A stretch of DNA of 64,000 bases, taken from Olsenella sp. kh2p3 (GTDB taxonomy: Bacteria > Actinomycetota > Coriobacteriia > Coriobacteriales > Atopobiaceae). Position numbers and translations under genes: made by a program. Positions 52,603 through 61,506 of this stretch are shown one piece after another. Within the stretch, counting starts at the first letter, position 1; each line of letters starts with the position of its first letter. Below the pieces are notes generated by a model, which ran no database searches, had not been told where the DNA came from, and saw nothing but the letters and a program-made list of their open reading frames with translations. The stretch is taken from positions 62,001 to 126,000 of the forward strand of contig FPKD01000001.1 in assembly GCA_900119625.1 (NCBI GenBank). The letters run 5' to 3'.

Positions 52603-52725
52603 AACGGAGTATGGCAAAGCAGCTGGGGGTCAACTCCCCAAAAAGGGGTATCGGAAGAGACTCCCTCAAGTGCTTTGACCTGCGAATAACGGAGTAAAAC
52701 GGAGTAGAACGGAGTAAAACGGAGC
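52593..52725. repeat. iteron-like AACGGAGT repeats
   Basis: Six copies of AACGGAGT: two 10 bases apart (52593, 52603) and, after 85 bases, three more at 52688, 52698 and 52708, with a fourth (AACGGAGC) at 52718. The exact 10-base period resembles iterons or a regulatory array. Between the clusters is a short TGGGG/CCCCA hairpin. The stretch 52603-52845 carries no convincing gene. Confidence 0.65.
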
Positions 52726-52845
52726 GAGCAGGGAGCTGGAGCCGCCTGCATGAGTTCTAGCCCATCAATAGCCGCAATTGACGTTGCCCCCGCCACTCGT
52801 TGTCAGAGCATACGGCACAGGTGTCCTACAGCCAGAGCGTGCCTC

Positions 52846-53016
52846 CTACCGCGCGCCGGCGTACTTCCTGAGCTCATCGCGCACGATTTGGTCCATGGTC
52901 TCCCGACTGAAGACCTGGTCGACTTGCTCGGCTGCAACTGACCTGTCGGCGAAGGCATCGAATATCCGCCGCTTGTTCGCCAGGATCTGCATGATTCGCT
53001 CGTCGATGGTATCCGT
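52846..53016 (-). pseudogene. SNF2-type helicase C-terminal remnant
   Basis: Fifty-six residues, DTIDERIMQILANKRRIFDA then FADRSVAAEQVDQVFSRETM, match the C-terminal end of SNF2/DEAD helicases (TIDERI-x-L-x-x-K-x-x). The open frame continues upstream to 53184, but that part is a shadow of a terminase fragment on the other strand. It is a remnant of a mobile-element helicase. Confidence 0.6.
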
Positions 53017-53017
53017 G

Positions 53018-53212
53018 TGGCGTCGCGAGCTGGGGCTGCGAGAGATCGCGATTGACCCCGTGCGGAGCCCGCTTGCGTATAAGGAGTTTCGTCTCAAGGA
53101 GTTCGAGCGCGACCGCGACGGGTCGTGGGTGTACGAGATACCGGACGGGAACGACCACAGCATCGACGCGGTGCGCTTCGCCATGATGGACGACGTACTA
53201 CGTGGGGCATAG
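53018..53212 (+). pseudogene. phage terminase large-subunit C-terminal remnant
   Basis: Sixty-four residues: RELGLREIAIDPVRSPLAYK, EFRLKEFERDRDGSWVYEIP and DGNDHSIDAVRFAMMDDVLR. This is the C-terminal nuclease-domain end of phage terminases (DPxRTPxxYxEF ... DGNDHTIDAxRYA). The preceding part is absent: the remnant starts within two bases of the oppositely oriented helicase remnant, so a recombination joint lies near 53016/53018. It is a relic of prophage DNA. Confidence 0.6.
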
Positions 53213-53227
53213 GTTCTTCTCGTACGT

Positions 53228-53617
53228 TTACTCAGCGTACTCCCAATGATGGCCGCCTGCCATGCATCCCCTCTTCAATGCCTGGCTCAGTGTAGGGGGT
53301 TTGACGCCCACCAAATCCGCAGCCCTTTTAATGCTCGAGAACTCTTTGCCCGCCTCGACGCATCTGACGCGCTTCTCGTTGTTCGGACCGCTCGGATGAT
53401 GCCCTTTGATAATCTCGAGCGCTGCCCCGTCATCGATGTGGAGCGGGGCACATCCATCCACATCGAGCTGGGCAGAGACACATTTCTGCCAGTCGGCAGG
53501 GTCGTCGTGGAGCCACCAGAAGCCCCTCCCACGCAGGCTCATGCCGACATGCACCGGTCTCCCGCATGCGGGACACTTCGACCGGGCCGTCTTATAATGG
53601 AGCCAGCTCTGGCGCAT
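53228..53617 (-). CDS. hypothetical protein with zinc ribbon and NUMOD1-like C-terminus
   Basis: This 129-residue protein starts with a possible zinc site (CPACGRPVH) and ends with VRCVEAGKEFSSIKRAADLV and AGGHHWEYAE. The latter matches NUMOD1-type DNA-binding motifs seen in homing endonucleases and phage proteins. There is no nuclease motif, so it is not a complete homing endonuclease. It lies 9 bases downstream of the Mrr gene and between phage remnants and Mrr. A role in DNA binding is plausible. Confidence 0.65.
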   Translation of the reverse strand: MRQSWLHYKTARSKCPACGRPVHVGMSLRGRGFWWLHDDPADWQKCVSAQLDVDGCAPLHIDDGAALEIIKGHHPSGPNNEKRVRCVEAGKEFSSIKRAADLVGVKPPTLSQALKRGCMAGGHHWEYAE

Positions 53618-53626
53618 AAGCCTCGC

Positions 53627-54568
53627 CTAGCCTTCGAAGAAGTCCGTGTCGACGGACTTTATTACGTAGGTCTTCTCCTCCGTCACGCCAACGTTGTAGT
53701 CAATCATGAGATGCGCGAGGGTCACGCCGTCAACGAGAACGATGCGCTGGCCAGAGACCGTCTCCACATACTTGCGGGCACCCTCGCTGAATCGGGCCGT
53801 GGTGATGAAGAGTCCCTTGTTCGCATGCTGTCCGTTGAGCGCTCCGGAGAACTTCTGCACCTCGGGCTTGGTGACCGTTGTGTCCTTGTCCCATCGCTTG
53901 GCCTGGAAGTAAACGTTGTCAAAGCCCAGGCGGTCCTCCTTGACGATGCCGTCTATACCCCCGTCGTTGCTCTTTGGCGTGACTGTGGTAGGCTCGTCCA
54001 GCGACTGCCCGTAGCCCATGGCCACGAGCAGCTTGGCCACCAGGAACTCGAAGTCGTAATCGTCCATAGACGCAACGACCTGAAGGAGTTCCTCCGCGAG
54101 GGCGTCACGTATCTCCTTCGCCGCCTTCTCCATAATCTCCGGTGGTGTCAGCTGCTCGCTCTCTTCGGTGGACTTGGGCTTAGACTGCTTGTCGTCACTA
54201 CCGTGCTTTCCCCCGTAATACTCGGCAAAAGTAGGGAAGACGAGAAGATCGTCCACACCAAAGCCTTCGGGATGCTCGGCCTGGAATACGCGTCCTGCGT
54301 CCGTAGCTCTGTACGTGCCCCTCTTTCCCCCATGCTGGTAACCGAAATCGATGAGACCGGCATGCTTGAGGTACTGTCTCGCCCAATTGGCGTTGTTCTT
54401 GTACAGGTTTGAGTTTCCCGAGGGGGTACGCTCAGCCCGCTCTTCTGCAGTGAGGCCAAAGACCTCTATCGTCTCCGCATCGAGCTCTTTCGAGCTCACG
54501 TACTTGTCGCAATTGCTTAGGACAGCGAGCGTGGGAGGCATGATCTCCTCGTATGTGGGGACTGCCAC
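53627..54568 (-). CDS. Mrr-type restriction endonuclease
   Basis: This type IV restriction enzyme cleaves modified DNA. The C-terminal PD-(D/E)xK domain has GGIDGIVKEDRLGFDNVYFQ followed by AKRW (D206, Q222-A-K224 from the start used). The N-terminal domain (VAVPTYEEIMPPTLAVLSNC) is the Mrr_N wing typical of E. coli Mrr (MTVPTYDKFIEPVL). The GTG at 54568 gives 313 residues, typical of the family; an ATG at 54631 adds 21 polar residues. It follows the BREX-associated genes, and Mrr enzymes commonly sit in defence islands. The preferred modification cannot be told. Confidence 0.85.
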   Translation of the reverse strand: MAVPTYEEIMPPTLAVLSNCDKYVSSKELDAETIEVFGLTAEERAERTPSGNSNLYKNNANWARQYLKHAGLIDFGYQHGGKRGTYRATDAGRVFQAEHPEGFGVDDLLVFPTFAEYYGGKHGSDDKQSKPKSTEESEQLTPPEIMEKAAKEIRDALAEELLQVVASMDDYDFEFLVAKLLVAMGYGQSLDEPTTVTPKSNDGGIDGIVKEDRLGFDNVYFQAKRWDKDTTVTKPEVQKFSGALNGQHANKGLFITTARFSEGARKYVETVSGQRIVLVDGVTLAHLMIDYNVGVTEEKTYVIKSVDTDFFEG

Positions 54569-54671
54569 TGTGATCTTCTTTCCTATATGGACCGTGCCTG
54601 GGAGGCTAGAGCGCTTGTGACGCCATCCCATGATTCGTTCAATATTATACAAGCGCATTTGGGGGTCGCAT

Positions 54672-54845
54672 ATGCCCGCAATGCAGGATGACGAGTACTG
54701 GGTGCCGAAGTGCGTGAAGGCGTACCTGAGGACGGCTGGGTGCTCGACGCGGGCGCTGGAGGACATGGAGCCGCACGTACGGGAGTGGGACTCCTGGATG
54801 CGAGCCGTCGGAGAGTTCTGTAATCGCGGAGTTGCGCCCGCCTAG
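54672..54845 (+). CDS. putative small protein between Mrr and BREX accessory gene
   Basis: A 57-residue frame (MPAMQDDEYWVPKCVKAYLR ... WDSWMRAVGEF) has an ATG behind GGGGG and a protein-like composition. The opposite frame is Arg/Pro-rich and looks non-coding. Nothing recognisable. It could be a small accessory gene or a phage-gene fragment. Confidence is low. Confidence 0.3.
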   Translation: MPAMQDDEYWVPKCVKAYLRTAGCSTRALEDMEPHVREWDSWMRAVGEFCNRGVAPA

Positions 54846-55148
54846 CGCTCCCTGGCGCGAGGCAAAGCATTCAGACTCGCCCCGCTGGTCTTGGCCGGAC
54901 TCGTGCCTGGACATGAACTACTTCGACCAGGACAGCGTAAGGTACTCAAACGGAGCGACGCGACAAGCTCTGACAACGGCGCTCGCACTTCCATTGGCGT
55001 CATGCTGCCCAATGAGACTAGCGTGAGCATCATATTCGTCAACTCAATCGCGCGGGACACGACCGCCGAAAAGTGGCTGCATATGGAAGAGACCGCAGCG
55101 GGGCTAATTACGTATTGGCCCCGCTCGCTGACACGGGACAACTGGGCG
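54846..55148. other. gap upstream of BREX-accessory gene 3' end
   Basis: No gene is supported here. A plus-strand frame (54891-55343) overlaps a real minus-strand gene and its composition is not convincing. The stretch probably carries decayed phage or element sequence. Confidence 0.4.
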
Positions 55149-55778
55149 TCAATCGTGGCGCGCGAGCGTGGACATGTCCTCGGGGCTCACAAGCCATTGC
55201 TTCAAAGGGCGAGCACACGCAACGTCATTCTGGTCGAAAAGCGCGTTGGACGTCTTCGAGAGCTCGGCACGATACCAGTCCCCGAAGGACTTCGAGGGGT
55301 TGTCGAATACCTCTCTGCGCATGATGCGGGGCGTGAGGAATAGGTTGCTACAGGCGTACTCGGCATCAAAGAACTCGTACTCGGGCGCTTCACCCCGGTA
55401 GGTCTTCTCCGTAAGGTACTCGTCAACCTCGTCAAAGAAGAGCTCCTCGCTGTAGAGCACGCCACGGGTAGAGAACGCCACGGTGGGCATCAGGCCCAAC
55501 GAGTGGCGTACCCCAAAGGCTCTTCTCATGTAGCGTGTAACGTAGATGCGGTCGTCATCGAAGATGATGAGCCGGTCGCACTCCTTGCAGTGCCAAACTT
55601 CCGATTTCTCGCCGGGACGGTACTCGAGGCCGAAAAACGCCTGGCTATCGGCCAGTTCGTCCATGAGCGAGTCCGCCACGAAGAGCCGCACGTTGTCGAA
55701 GTCGTTCTGACGGACGTCGTTGCCACAGGGGCATCCTATGTGCGAGATCGCATCTTCCTCCCTCGCCTCATGTGTCAA
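55149..55778 (-). CDS. hypothetical zinc-binding protein adjacent to BREX
   Basis: This 209-residue protein has CPCGNDVRQ near the N-terminus and WHCKECDRLIIFDDDRIYV, which could form a zinc ribbon, and an acidic middle. The start is a TTG at 55778 with no strong ribosome site; internal starts are possible. No domain is recognised. It lies 125 bases after the brxL gene on the same strand and may be the last gene of the BREX operon. Such trailing zinc-ribbon proteins are often restriction-linked accessories, but no evidence here shows that. Confidence 0.65.
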   Translation of the reverse strand: MTHEAREEDAISHIGCPCGNDVRQNDFDNVRLFVADSLMDELADSQAFFGLEYRPGEKSEVWHCKECDRLIIFDDDRIYVTRYMRRAFGVRHSLGLMPTVAFSTRGVLYSEELFFDEVDEYLTEKTYRGEAPEYEFFDAEYACSNLFLTPRIMRREVFDNPSKSFGDWYRAELSKTSNALFDQNDVACARPLKQWLVSPEDMSTLARHD

Positions 55779-55903
55779 CAGTGCATTCTACCAGCCTCTT
55801 TCCCCACACCAGAACCCATGAGAGACTGTCGCGGGCGAGAGGGACGGGTCAGTACTACATCTGGGCAAAATCCGGATAAGCGCGAGTACATAGAGCGACA
55901 GCC

Positions 55904-58033
55904 TTACTTCCTAAGGTAGGTAATGCCAAACTCCTTCACCTTGCGCACCTCGGGAACGTTGGTCTCGACTGCAAACGCATTGCCGGCATCAAAGTACTGC
56001 CAAATGTCCAAGCCACGCCCGAGTAGAATCTCCCACGTGTCGTTGATGACCATCTTGCGGTCGTGAATCGTACGGGTCTCGTCGTAGTCATAGGTGAACG
56101 AGAGACCCAACGGGTTCATGGCATCGGCAACCTGCTGCAGGTAATCATCCTGCTTGGAATCGGCAAAATCATCGTCCCTCACTGTGGTGAGATGTACCGA
56201 GACCTCTGGAGCCGAGTAGTCGAAGTGAGAGAGGATGACTTCGAGCAGTTCCATAAGGTTGCGGCATTGGTAGAACTTGCGGATGTAGGGATCGATGATC
56301 TCGACCTTTCGCACTCCTTCAAGGTAGGGGCCAAAGAGTCTCTCGTAGGACACGCCACGCTGGTTCTCGCGATACTCCCTATGTCCGATAAACGGCTCGG
56401 AAGAGGCTGGCGCTTCGTTGGTCTGCATCGGCTCAGGCTCGGCAGGGGCAGGCTCTTGACTAGGCGTCGACTCGACTTCCCCGGCCGAGGCCTCATGCAC
56501 CAGAGTCGATGCCGCCGGAGCAGCTGCGAGGCAACCCTCCTCCTCGTCCAGCGGAACCTTGTCACGCGAATGGTAGATCCGGGGGAAGTTGACCTCCTCC
56601 AGCGTCGTGACATCACGCCACGCTCCGCCCTTCTGCCTAAAGCGGAAATGCGTGCGTGCGAAGGTCTCGTCAATGCGGTAGAGCTGATCTTTCACCCGCT
56701 TACGCAGCTCCATCGCAAACTCCAGTATGCGAGCCTCCTCCTCGGCGGTAGCATCCTTGCCGGGAAAGATGATCTTCATGAGGCCAGAGTAGGTCTTGAG
56801 CACACCGTCGCGATCGCGTGTGGAGAGGTCGTCGGAGAGCTCGAAGCGCTCGCGGTAGAGCCCCGAATAGTCAAGCGCACGCAGCGAACGCAGCGCCTCG
56901 GCCAGGTAGTCCACGATGAAGCCGTAGTCGGAGCTGAACATATCCCCGCGGATGATGTCGACTTCCCAGCCAGGGATATAGGCGTGAATGCGGTCGATAA
57001 AGGCAGAGTCATGGTAAACGGCAGGCAGATCCTCAAAGAGGTCAGTCTGGTTGATCATGTAGCTCACATCGTGGCTTGTGTTACCCACGAATGCGAGTGA
57101 CGCCTCGGCCGTCACTTGCTCGATGCCACGCGAGAAGCTCTTGTTGGCCATGTAGTTCTTAAGAATGTCGACGATGTCTGGCTTGGGGCGCTTGTTCTTG
57201 CCCGCGAACTCGTCGAATGCTACGCAGTCCCAATAGCCCACAAGGCCAATCTTGCCCGTGGAGTTGTTCACAAATAGCTTGGCAGGCGTAACCTCGCCGC
57301 CCGAGATGAGAATCCCGTGCGGGGAGAACTCGCTGAACACATGCGACTTACCCGTACCCTTGGGTCCCAGCTCCACGAGGTTGTAGTTGCGCTCGCAGTA
57401 TGGGATGAGACGGGTGAGTTGGAAGAGCTTGGCCCGCTCGCCCAACTGTGCCGGATCGAGGCCAATTGAGCGGATAAGGGCGTCGATCCACTCGGAGGAG
57501 GTGAACGCCTTGCGTCGCTCGACATAGTCATCGAGGTCGAAGCGGGCCATCTGAATGGGCTTGAGCATCTTGAGGATGTAGGGCGACTCGTCCTTGGCCT
57601 CGTTGGCCGAGTACGAGAGGTCGGCGATGCACCACACGCCGCTCACGAGCAGACGGCGGTTCTTCTTGACCGTGTCCGCCGTGACGAGCACGTGGCTCAC
57701 GCCGAGGTTCTCGAACGTCGCCTCGTAGGCGTCACGCTTCTCCACCAGCTCCACCGAAACCTTGTCGATGATGCGCTGGAACCCACTCTGCTTGATGTCG
57801 GAACGGATAGCGCCAGCCTCGGCGCGCTGCACGTAGTGCGCGGCCAGGATGTCGCGGACGCGCTCGACGCCCTCCTGTATCTCCTCCTCGTCGTCCGTGG
57901 CGCAGTTCTGCCCCAGCAGGTACTCGAGCACGTAGCTCGGCACGGCCGCGTTGCCCTTGACGAGCTTCACGAGGTCCTTGCGAACCACGTAGCCGGCGAA
58001 GTTGTCGTTGAGCTTCCTATCTAGATCGTCCAT
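55904..58033 (-). CDS. brxL: BREX system AAA protein BrxL, MITD1-C fused, no Lon domain visible
   Basis: This 709-residue BrxL has an N-terminal helical domain (1-190), an AAA core with Walker A GPKGTGKS (223-230) and Walker B VAFDEF (271-276), a charged helical segment to about 500 and a Pro/Glu-rich linker. The C-terminal 150 residues (560-709) are not Lon. They read GVSYERLFGPYLEGVRKVEI at the start and HDRKMVINDTWEILLGRGLD, which fits the phospholipase D-like C-terminal domain of MITD1. Canonical BrxL proteins carry a Lon-like protease domain at this end. It follows pglX by 32 bases and completes the operon. AAA activity is likely; the C-terminal role is inferred. Confidence 0.85.
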   Translation of the reverse strand: MDDLDRKLNDNFAGYVVRKDLVKLVKGNAAVPSYVLEYLLGQNCATDDEEEIQEGVERVRDILAAHYVQRAEAGAIRSDIKQSGFQRIIDKVSVELVEKRDAYEATFENLGVSHVLVTADTVKKNRRLLVSGVWCIADLSYSANEAKDESPYILKMLKPIQMARFDLDDYVERRKAFTSSEWIDALIRSIGLDPAQLGERAKLFQLTRLIPYCERNYNLVELGPKGTGKSHVFSEFSPHGILISGGEVTPAKLFVNNSTGKIGLVGYWDCVAFDEFAGKNKRPKPDIVDILKNYMANKSFSRGIEQVTAEASLAFVGNTSHDVSYMINQTDLFEDLPAVYHDSAFIDRIHAYIPGWEVDIIRGDMFSSDYGFIVDYLAEALRSLRALDYSGLYRERFELSDDLSTRDRDGVLKTYSGLMKIIFPGKDATAEEEARILEFAMELRKRVKDQLYRIDETFARTHFRFRQKGGAWRDVTTLEEVNFPRIYHSRDKVPLDEEEGCLAAAPAASTLVHEASAGEVESTPSQEPAPAEPEPMQTNEAPASSEPFIGHREYRENQRGVSYERLFGPYLEGVRKVEIIDPYIRKFYQCRNLMELLEVILSHFDYSAPEVSVHLTTVRDDDFADSKQDDYLQQVADAMNPLGLSFTYDYDETRTIHDRKMVINDTWEILLGRGLDIWQYFDAGNAFAVETNVPEVRKVKEFGITYLRK

Positions 58034-58065
58034 GCATTTGTCCTCTGCGTTAATAAAGCTCCTCT

Positions 58066-61000
58066 TTACTTCCAGTCACTCAGACTCGCCACCTTGGCGA
58101 GGGCGTGGGGAAACTTGTTGTAGTTGACCTTCACACCGTCATCGAGGTCGATGGAGACGCGTTCGTGCGCCAGCGGATAGATCACGTCGCGCTCCCACGT
58201 CTCGAGCTCGACGACCTGCGTGCGCAGCCTGTCGGTCTCACGCACGTCATCCGGGCGCTTTGACTGGGACTTGAGCTCGATCCTGCTACGCAGCTTCTCC
58301 TCATAGGCGCGGAGGTACTTGGTTAGAATCTCCCCGACGGTGCCCTCGTCGTAGCGATGCATGTAGACGAGGCACTGGAACGACTTCTTCGGGCTCTGGA
58401 AGAGCCAGTAGATCGGACGCTTCTGGTAGGTCTTCAGGTGGTCGTCGTAGAAGTCCTTGACGAAGTACGTGCGCAGGTCACACCCCAGAGCATTCTCGAT
58501 GAACGACACGTTCTCGTCGAGCGTGTCCTCGCCGTAGGCGGCGGCCAGGAACCTATAGAAGCTGTCCACGATGTCGTCGTCGAACCATGCGTTACCGTCG
58601 GTGATGGGGAGGATGTTGTCTGCATCGGGGAGCAGCTTGGGATTGGGGATCTGTCGCAGGTAATCTTCAACCGAGGATCCTTGGTCGGCAAGGATGAGGC
58701 CAGGCTTGTCGAGTGAGTAGCGACCAAAGATGCAGCCGATGCCATAGCTAATGAGAGACTTCACGTCACGCTGGAGGTCGGCGAGACGAACGCTCACCTT
58801 GTCGTCGGGCACCTCGATGGGCACCTCGTCTTCCATGTCGTAGATACGAGCAAATATGCGGTTGAGCTTCTCCTCGTTGACTTTCAGCTGATCAAAGCGC
58901 TCCCGACACTCAGCTGACCACGTATCGAAGGACTCCGAAACAAGCGAGCCACACACAAGTGGGCTAGAGATGAAATCCCAAGATATGTCAGACGCATCCC
59001 AGTCGCTCTTGGATAATTGGACACATTCATTGGCATATTCACTACATTGGCTAGGTATTTCAGTCAGTTCTACTGGGAGGTTGGCTATATCTCCCGATTG
59101 AAAGTTTATTGTTGGAGCCAATGCAGCAAGATAATATTCTGCAATACTTGAATTGCAGAAAGCAACTAGAGATGCCGCATAACGTTCGTCAGGTATTATG
59201 CTGGCGCTTGCCATATCAAACAGCGAGCCAGCTGGTTGTAGTCTAAAACCTGTTTTATCTTTTGATATTTTCGTCCAAGTTATATGTGTCTTGAACATCC
59301 AACGATCTTGAATAAGTTGATAGTGCCGTATAGCCCCCTTGGGAGGATGCTTTACATCATATCCATCATTTTCCCAGTTGATTATATAGGAGTTATTGCC
59401 GTACCATTGCCTATATTCTCCACCCTTATCATATGGAAACCATTTTTTTCTAGAATCAATTGCATCGTCAAGCGTTTTGCATCTAAACGCTATGTCAGCT
59501 TTAGTTACTTCCCACCAACATCTTATGAAGAGATTATTATCACCTGTCTTCATCCCAGTTGATGTATCAACCTGATCTCCCAAGCGTTGCATCGAATCGA
59601 AGTTTTTAATTGCTCTCGGTGAAATCCAGTAAGCGAAAACAAGCTGAGGGATGTGATTGAACTTCTCTATTGGCGCATAATAGACAATGGTAGCCTGATT
59701 ATCACTAATGGCGTCAAGCATAAGTGTAGCTTTTACTGCACTATTCTCAGCTTCTTCTAACCGAATATAAGCCCCGTAGCTGTCATCATGAGTTAGCTCG
59801 AATACTGTTGCTGTCGTCTGTACAACTTCTCCTGGGATTGCATCAAAGCCATGTGCCCCCAGATGCGCCATCGTGACGATGCCGTAGTTGTCGATGATGC
59901 GCCTACGCATCTTCTCGTAGGAGCTGAGGAACATCCACGACTGCATCGTAACCTCGGCGGTGTAGCCCGCCTTCTTGGTCATGCCCAGGCCGCGGCTGAT
60001 GAAGCACGTGCACAGGTCGCCCTTCTCCTCCGGGTAGTGCTCCTTCACCCAGTCGGATAGCCATGCCCCCATGTTGCCTGAGCCGAGGTAGGGCGGGTTT
60101 GCGATGACGCAGTGGTACGTGCCGGACAGCGCCTCGACGTTGGCGAGCATGATGTTGAGCTTCCTGCGCAGGGAGTCCCTAAGCATGTCGTCCTCGCGGT
60201 CGTCCCCCAGGGCATCGATCTCGGCCCTGATGGCCGAGGCGTCATCGACCGCCGGAACATAGAGGCTGCCCGCCTCGCCCATATGCTCCATGGCGTCGAG
60301 AAGCCCGCTGCGCGCCCTGAAGGACTTGGACAGGTCCGCGCTCTCGAGCGGTTCCAGCTTCACGGGTTCGAGCACGCGCACGTCTGCATCGATGTCGCGC
60401 TCCAGGAAGTTGTGGTCGTGCTCCAGCGCCTTCATCTCGAGCGCGAAGCGGGCGATCTCCGCCGCTCGGCCGTCTATCTCCAGCCCGCGCAGGTTGTTCT
60501 CGAGGATCATCGCCGGGATGTCCTCGGGGTTCCAACCCTCCTCCTCGTACATGGCGAACAGCAGGTCGTACGCGTAGACCAAGATGTGTCCCGACCCGCA
60601 CGCCGGGTCGAGCACCCTGATCTCGCTCGCGGTCGCCACCTTCGCGTGAGGCTCGTCGGCCTCCGGGGCGACGTAGTACTCCATGGAGGACGCGAGCGGG
60701 GAATCGGGGTTGTTGAGCATCCAGAGGCGGCCAAGCGAGTTCTGTGTGAGGAATCGCACGATGTACTCGGGCGTGAAGAGCTGCGTGACAGGGCCTAGCT
60801 CGGCGGCGCCGGCCTTCTTCTTTGCCTTGTCCTTGGCCTTGAAACCGTCCTGGACCTCCTGCTTGCGCTCGGCGATGTAGAACTGGTAGAGCCAGCCGAG
60901 GACTTCGACCGACCTGCAGGCGCCCTCGTCCATGTCGTCGACGATGCGGCGCAGGATGGACCCCTGAGCGAGCAGCCCCGAGGGCATGAGCAGCGTGCTT

Positions 61001-61488
61001 GCCGCCTCCTCGGAGAAGAGGTAGCCCATGGGCTTGGCGTAGTGGTCGCACACGGCGCCCAGCAGGACAGCGTAGGCGTCCTCCATGGCGTTCTCGCTCT
61101 GCGCCGTGCCGGCGAGCAGCGAGGAGACCCGGTCCCGAACCTTCTGGGTGAAACCGTACTCCGGGTCGAAGATGCCCTGCTCGGCGTCCGCGAGGACGGC
61201 GGGACGCGTCGAGCCGGGACGGGGCGTGACCGCCGGCGTCGGCGTGTAGCCGTTGGCGTCCATGAAGCGCAGGGCGCATAGCCTGTTGAACCAGGTGTAC
61301 GCCGCGGCCTCCTTCACCCTCTCGCGGCCGCGCTCGGCGATGGCGGCGTCCAAGCGGTGCATCGCCTCCGGGTTCGACAGCCTCTCGTCGCTTCCCTCCG
61401 GCAGGATAGCGTTCAGGCGCGCCTCGACCTCCGCGAGGAGGTCCCCCCGGGCCTTGTTCGCGAGGGCCCTTATCTTTGCCGTGTCCAT
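58066..61488 (-). CDS. pglX: BREX adenine-specific DNA methyltransferase PglX
   Basis: This 1140-residue N6-adenine methyltransferase marks host DNA at the BREX recognition site. The SAM motif DPACGSG is at 294-300 and the catalytic NPPY at 464-467. About 240 residues before it form the BREX-specific N-terminal domain; the C-terminal half contains target recognition and BREX-specific regions. Residues about 550-843 (58960-59840) are strikingly more AT-rich than the rest, which indicates exchange of the target-recognition domain. It lies between pglZ (18 bases away) and brxL, in the same direction. Confidence 0.92.
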   Translation of the reverse strand: MDTAKIRALANKARGDLLAEVEARLNAILPEGSDERLSNPEAMHRLDAAIAERGRERVKEAAAYTWFNRLCALRFMDANGYTPTPAVTPRPGSTRPAVLADAEQGIFDPEYGFTQKVRDRVSSLLAGTAQSENAMEDAYAVLLGAVCDHYAKPMGYLFSEEAASTLLMPSGLLAQGSILRRIVDDMDEGACRSVEVLGWLYQFYIAERKQEVQDGFKAKDKAKKKAGAAELGPVTQLFTPEYIVRFLTQNSLGRLWMLNNPDSPLASSMEYYVAPEADEPHAKVATASEIRVLDPACGSGHILVYAYDLLFAMYEEEGWNPEDIPAMILENNLRGLEIDGRAAEIARFALEMKALEHDHNFLERDIDADVRVLEPVKLEPLESADLSKSFRARSGLLDAMEHMGEAGSLYVPAVDDASAIRAEIDALGDDREDDMLRDSLRRKLNIMLANVEALSGTYHCVIANPPYLGSGNMGAWLSDWVKEHYPEEKGDLCTCFISRGLGMTKKAGYTAEVTMQSWMFLSSYEKMRRRIIDNYGIVTMAHLGAHGFDAIPGEVVQTTATVFELTHDDSYGAYIRLEEAENSAVKATLMLDAISDNQATIVYYAPIEKFNHIPQLVFAYWISPRAIKNFDSMQRLGDQVDTSTGMKTGDNNLFIRCWWEVTKADIAFRCKTLDDAIDSRKKWFPYDKGGEYRQWYGNNSYIINWENDGYDVKHPPKGAIRHYQLIQDRWMFKTHITWTKISKDKTGFRLQPAGSLFDMASASIIPDERYAASLVAFCNSSIAEYYLAALAPTINFQSGDIANLPVELTEIPSQCSEYANECVQLSKSDWDASDISWDFISSPLVCGSLVSESFDTWSAECRERFDQLKVNEEKLNRIFARIYDMEDEVPIEVPDDKVSVRLADLQRDVKSLISYGIGCIFGRYSLDKPGLILADQGSSVEDYLRQIPNPKLLPDADNILPITDGNAWFDDDIVDSFYRFLAAAYGEDTLDENVSFIENALGCDLRTYFVKDFYDDHLKTYQKRPIYWLFQSPKKSFQCLVYMHRYDEGTVGEILTKYLRAYEEKLRSRIELKSQSKRPDDVRETDRLRTQVVELETWERDVIYPLAHERVSIDLDDGVKVNYNKFPHALAKVASLSDWK

Positions 61489-61506
61489 TTAGGGACCGCC
61501 CCTTTC

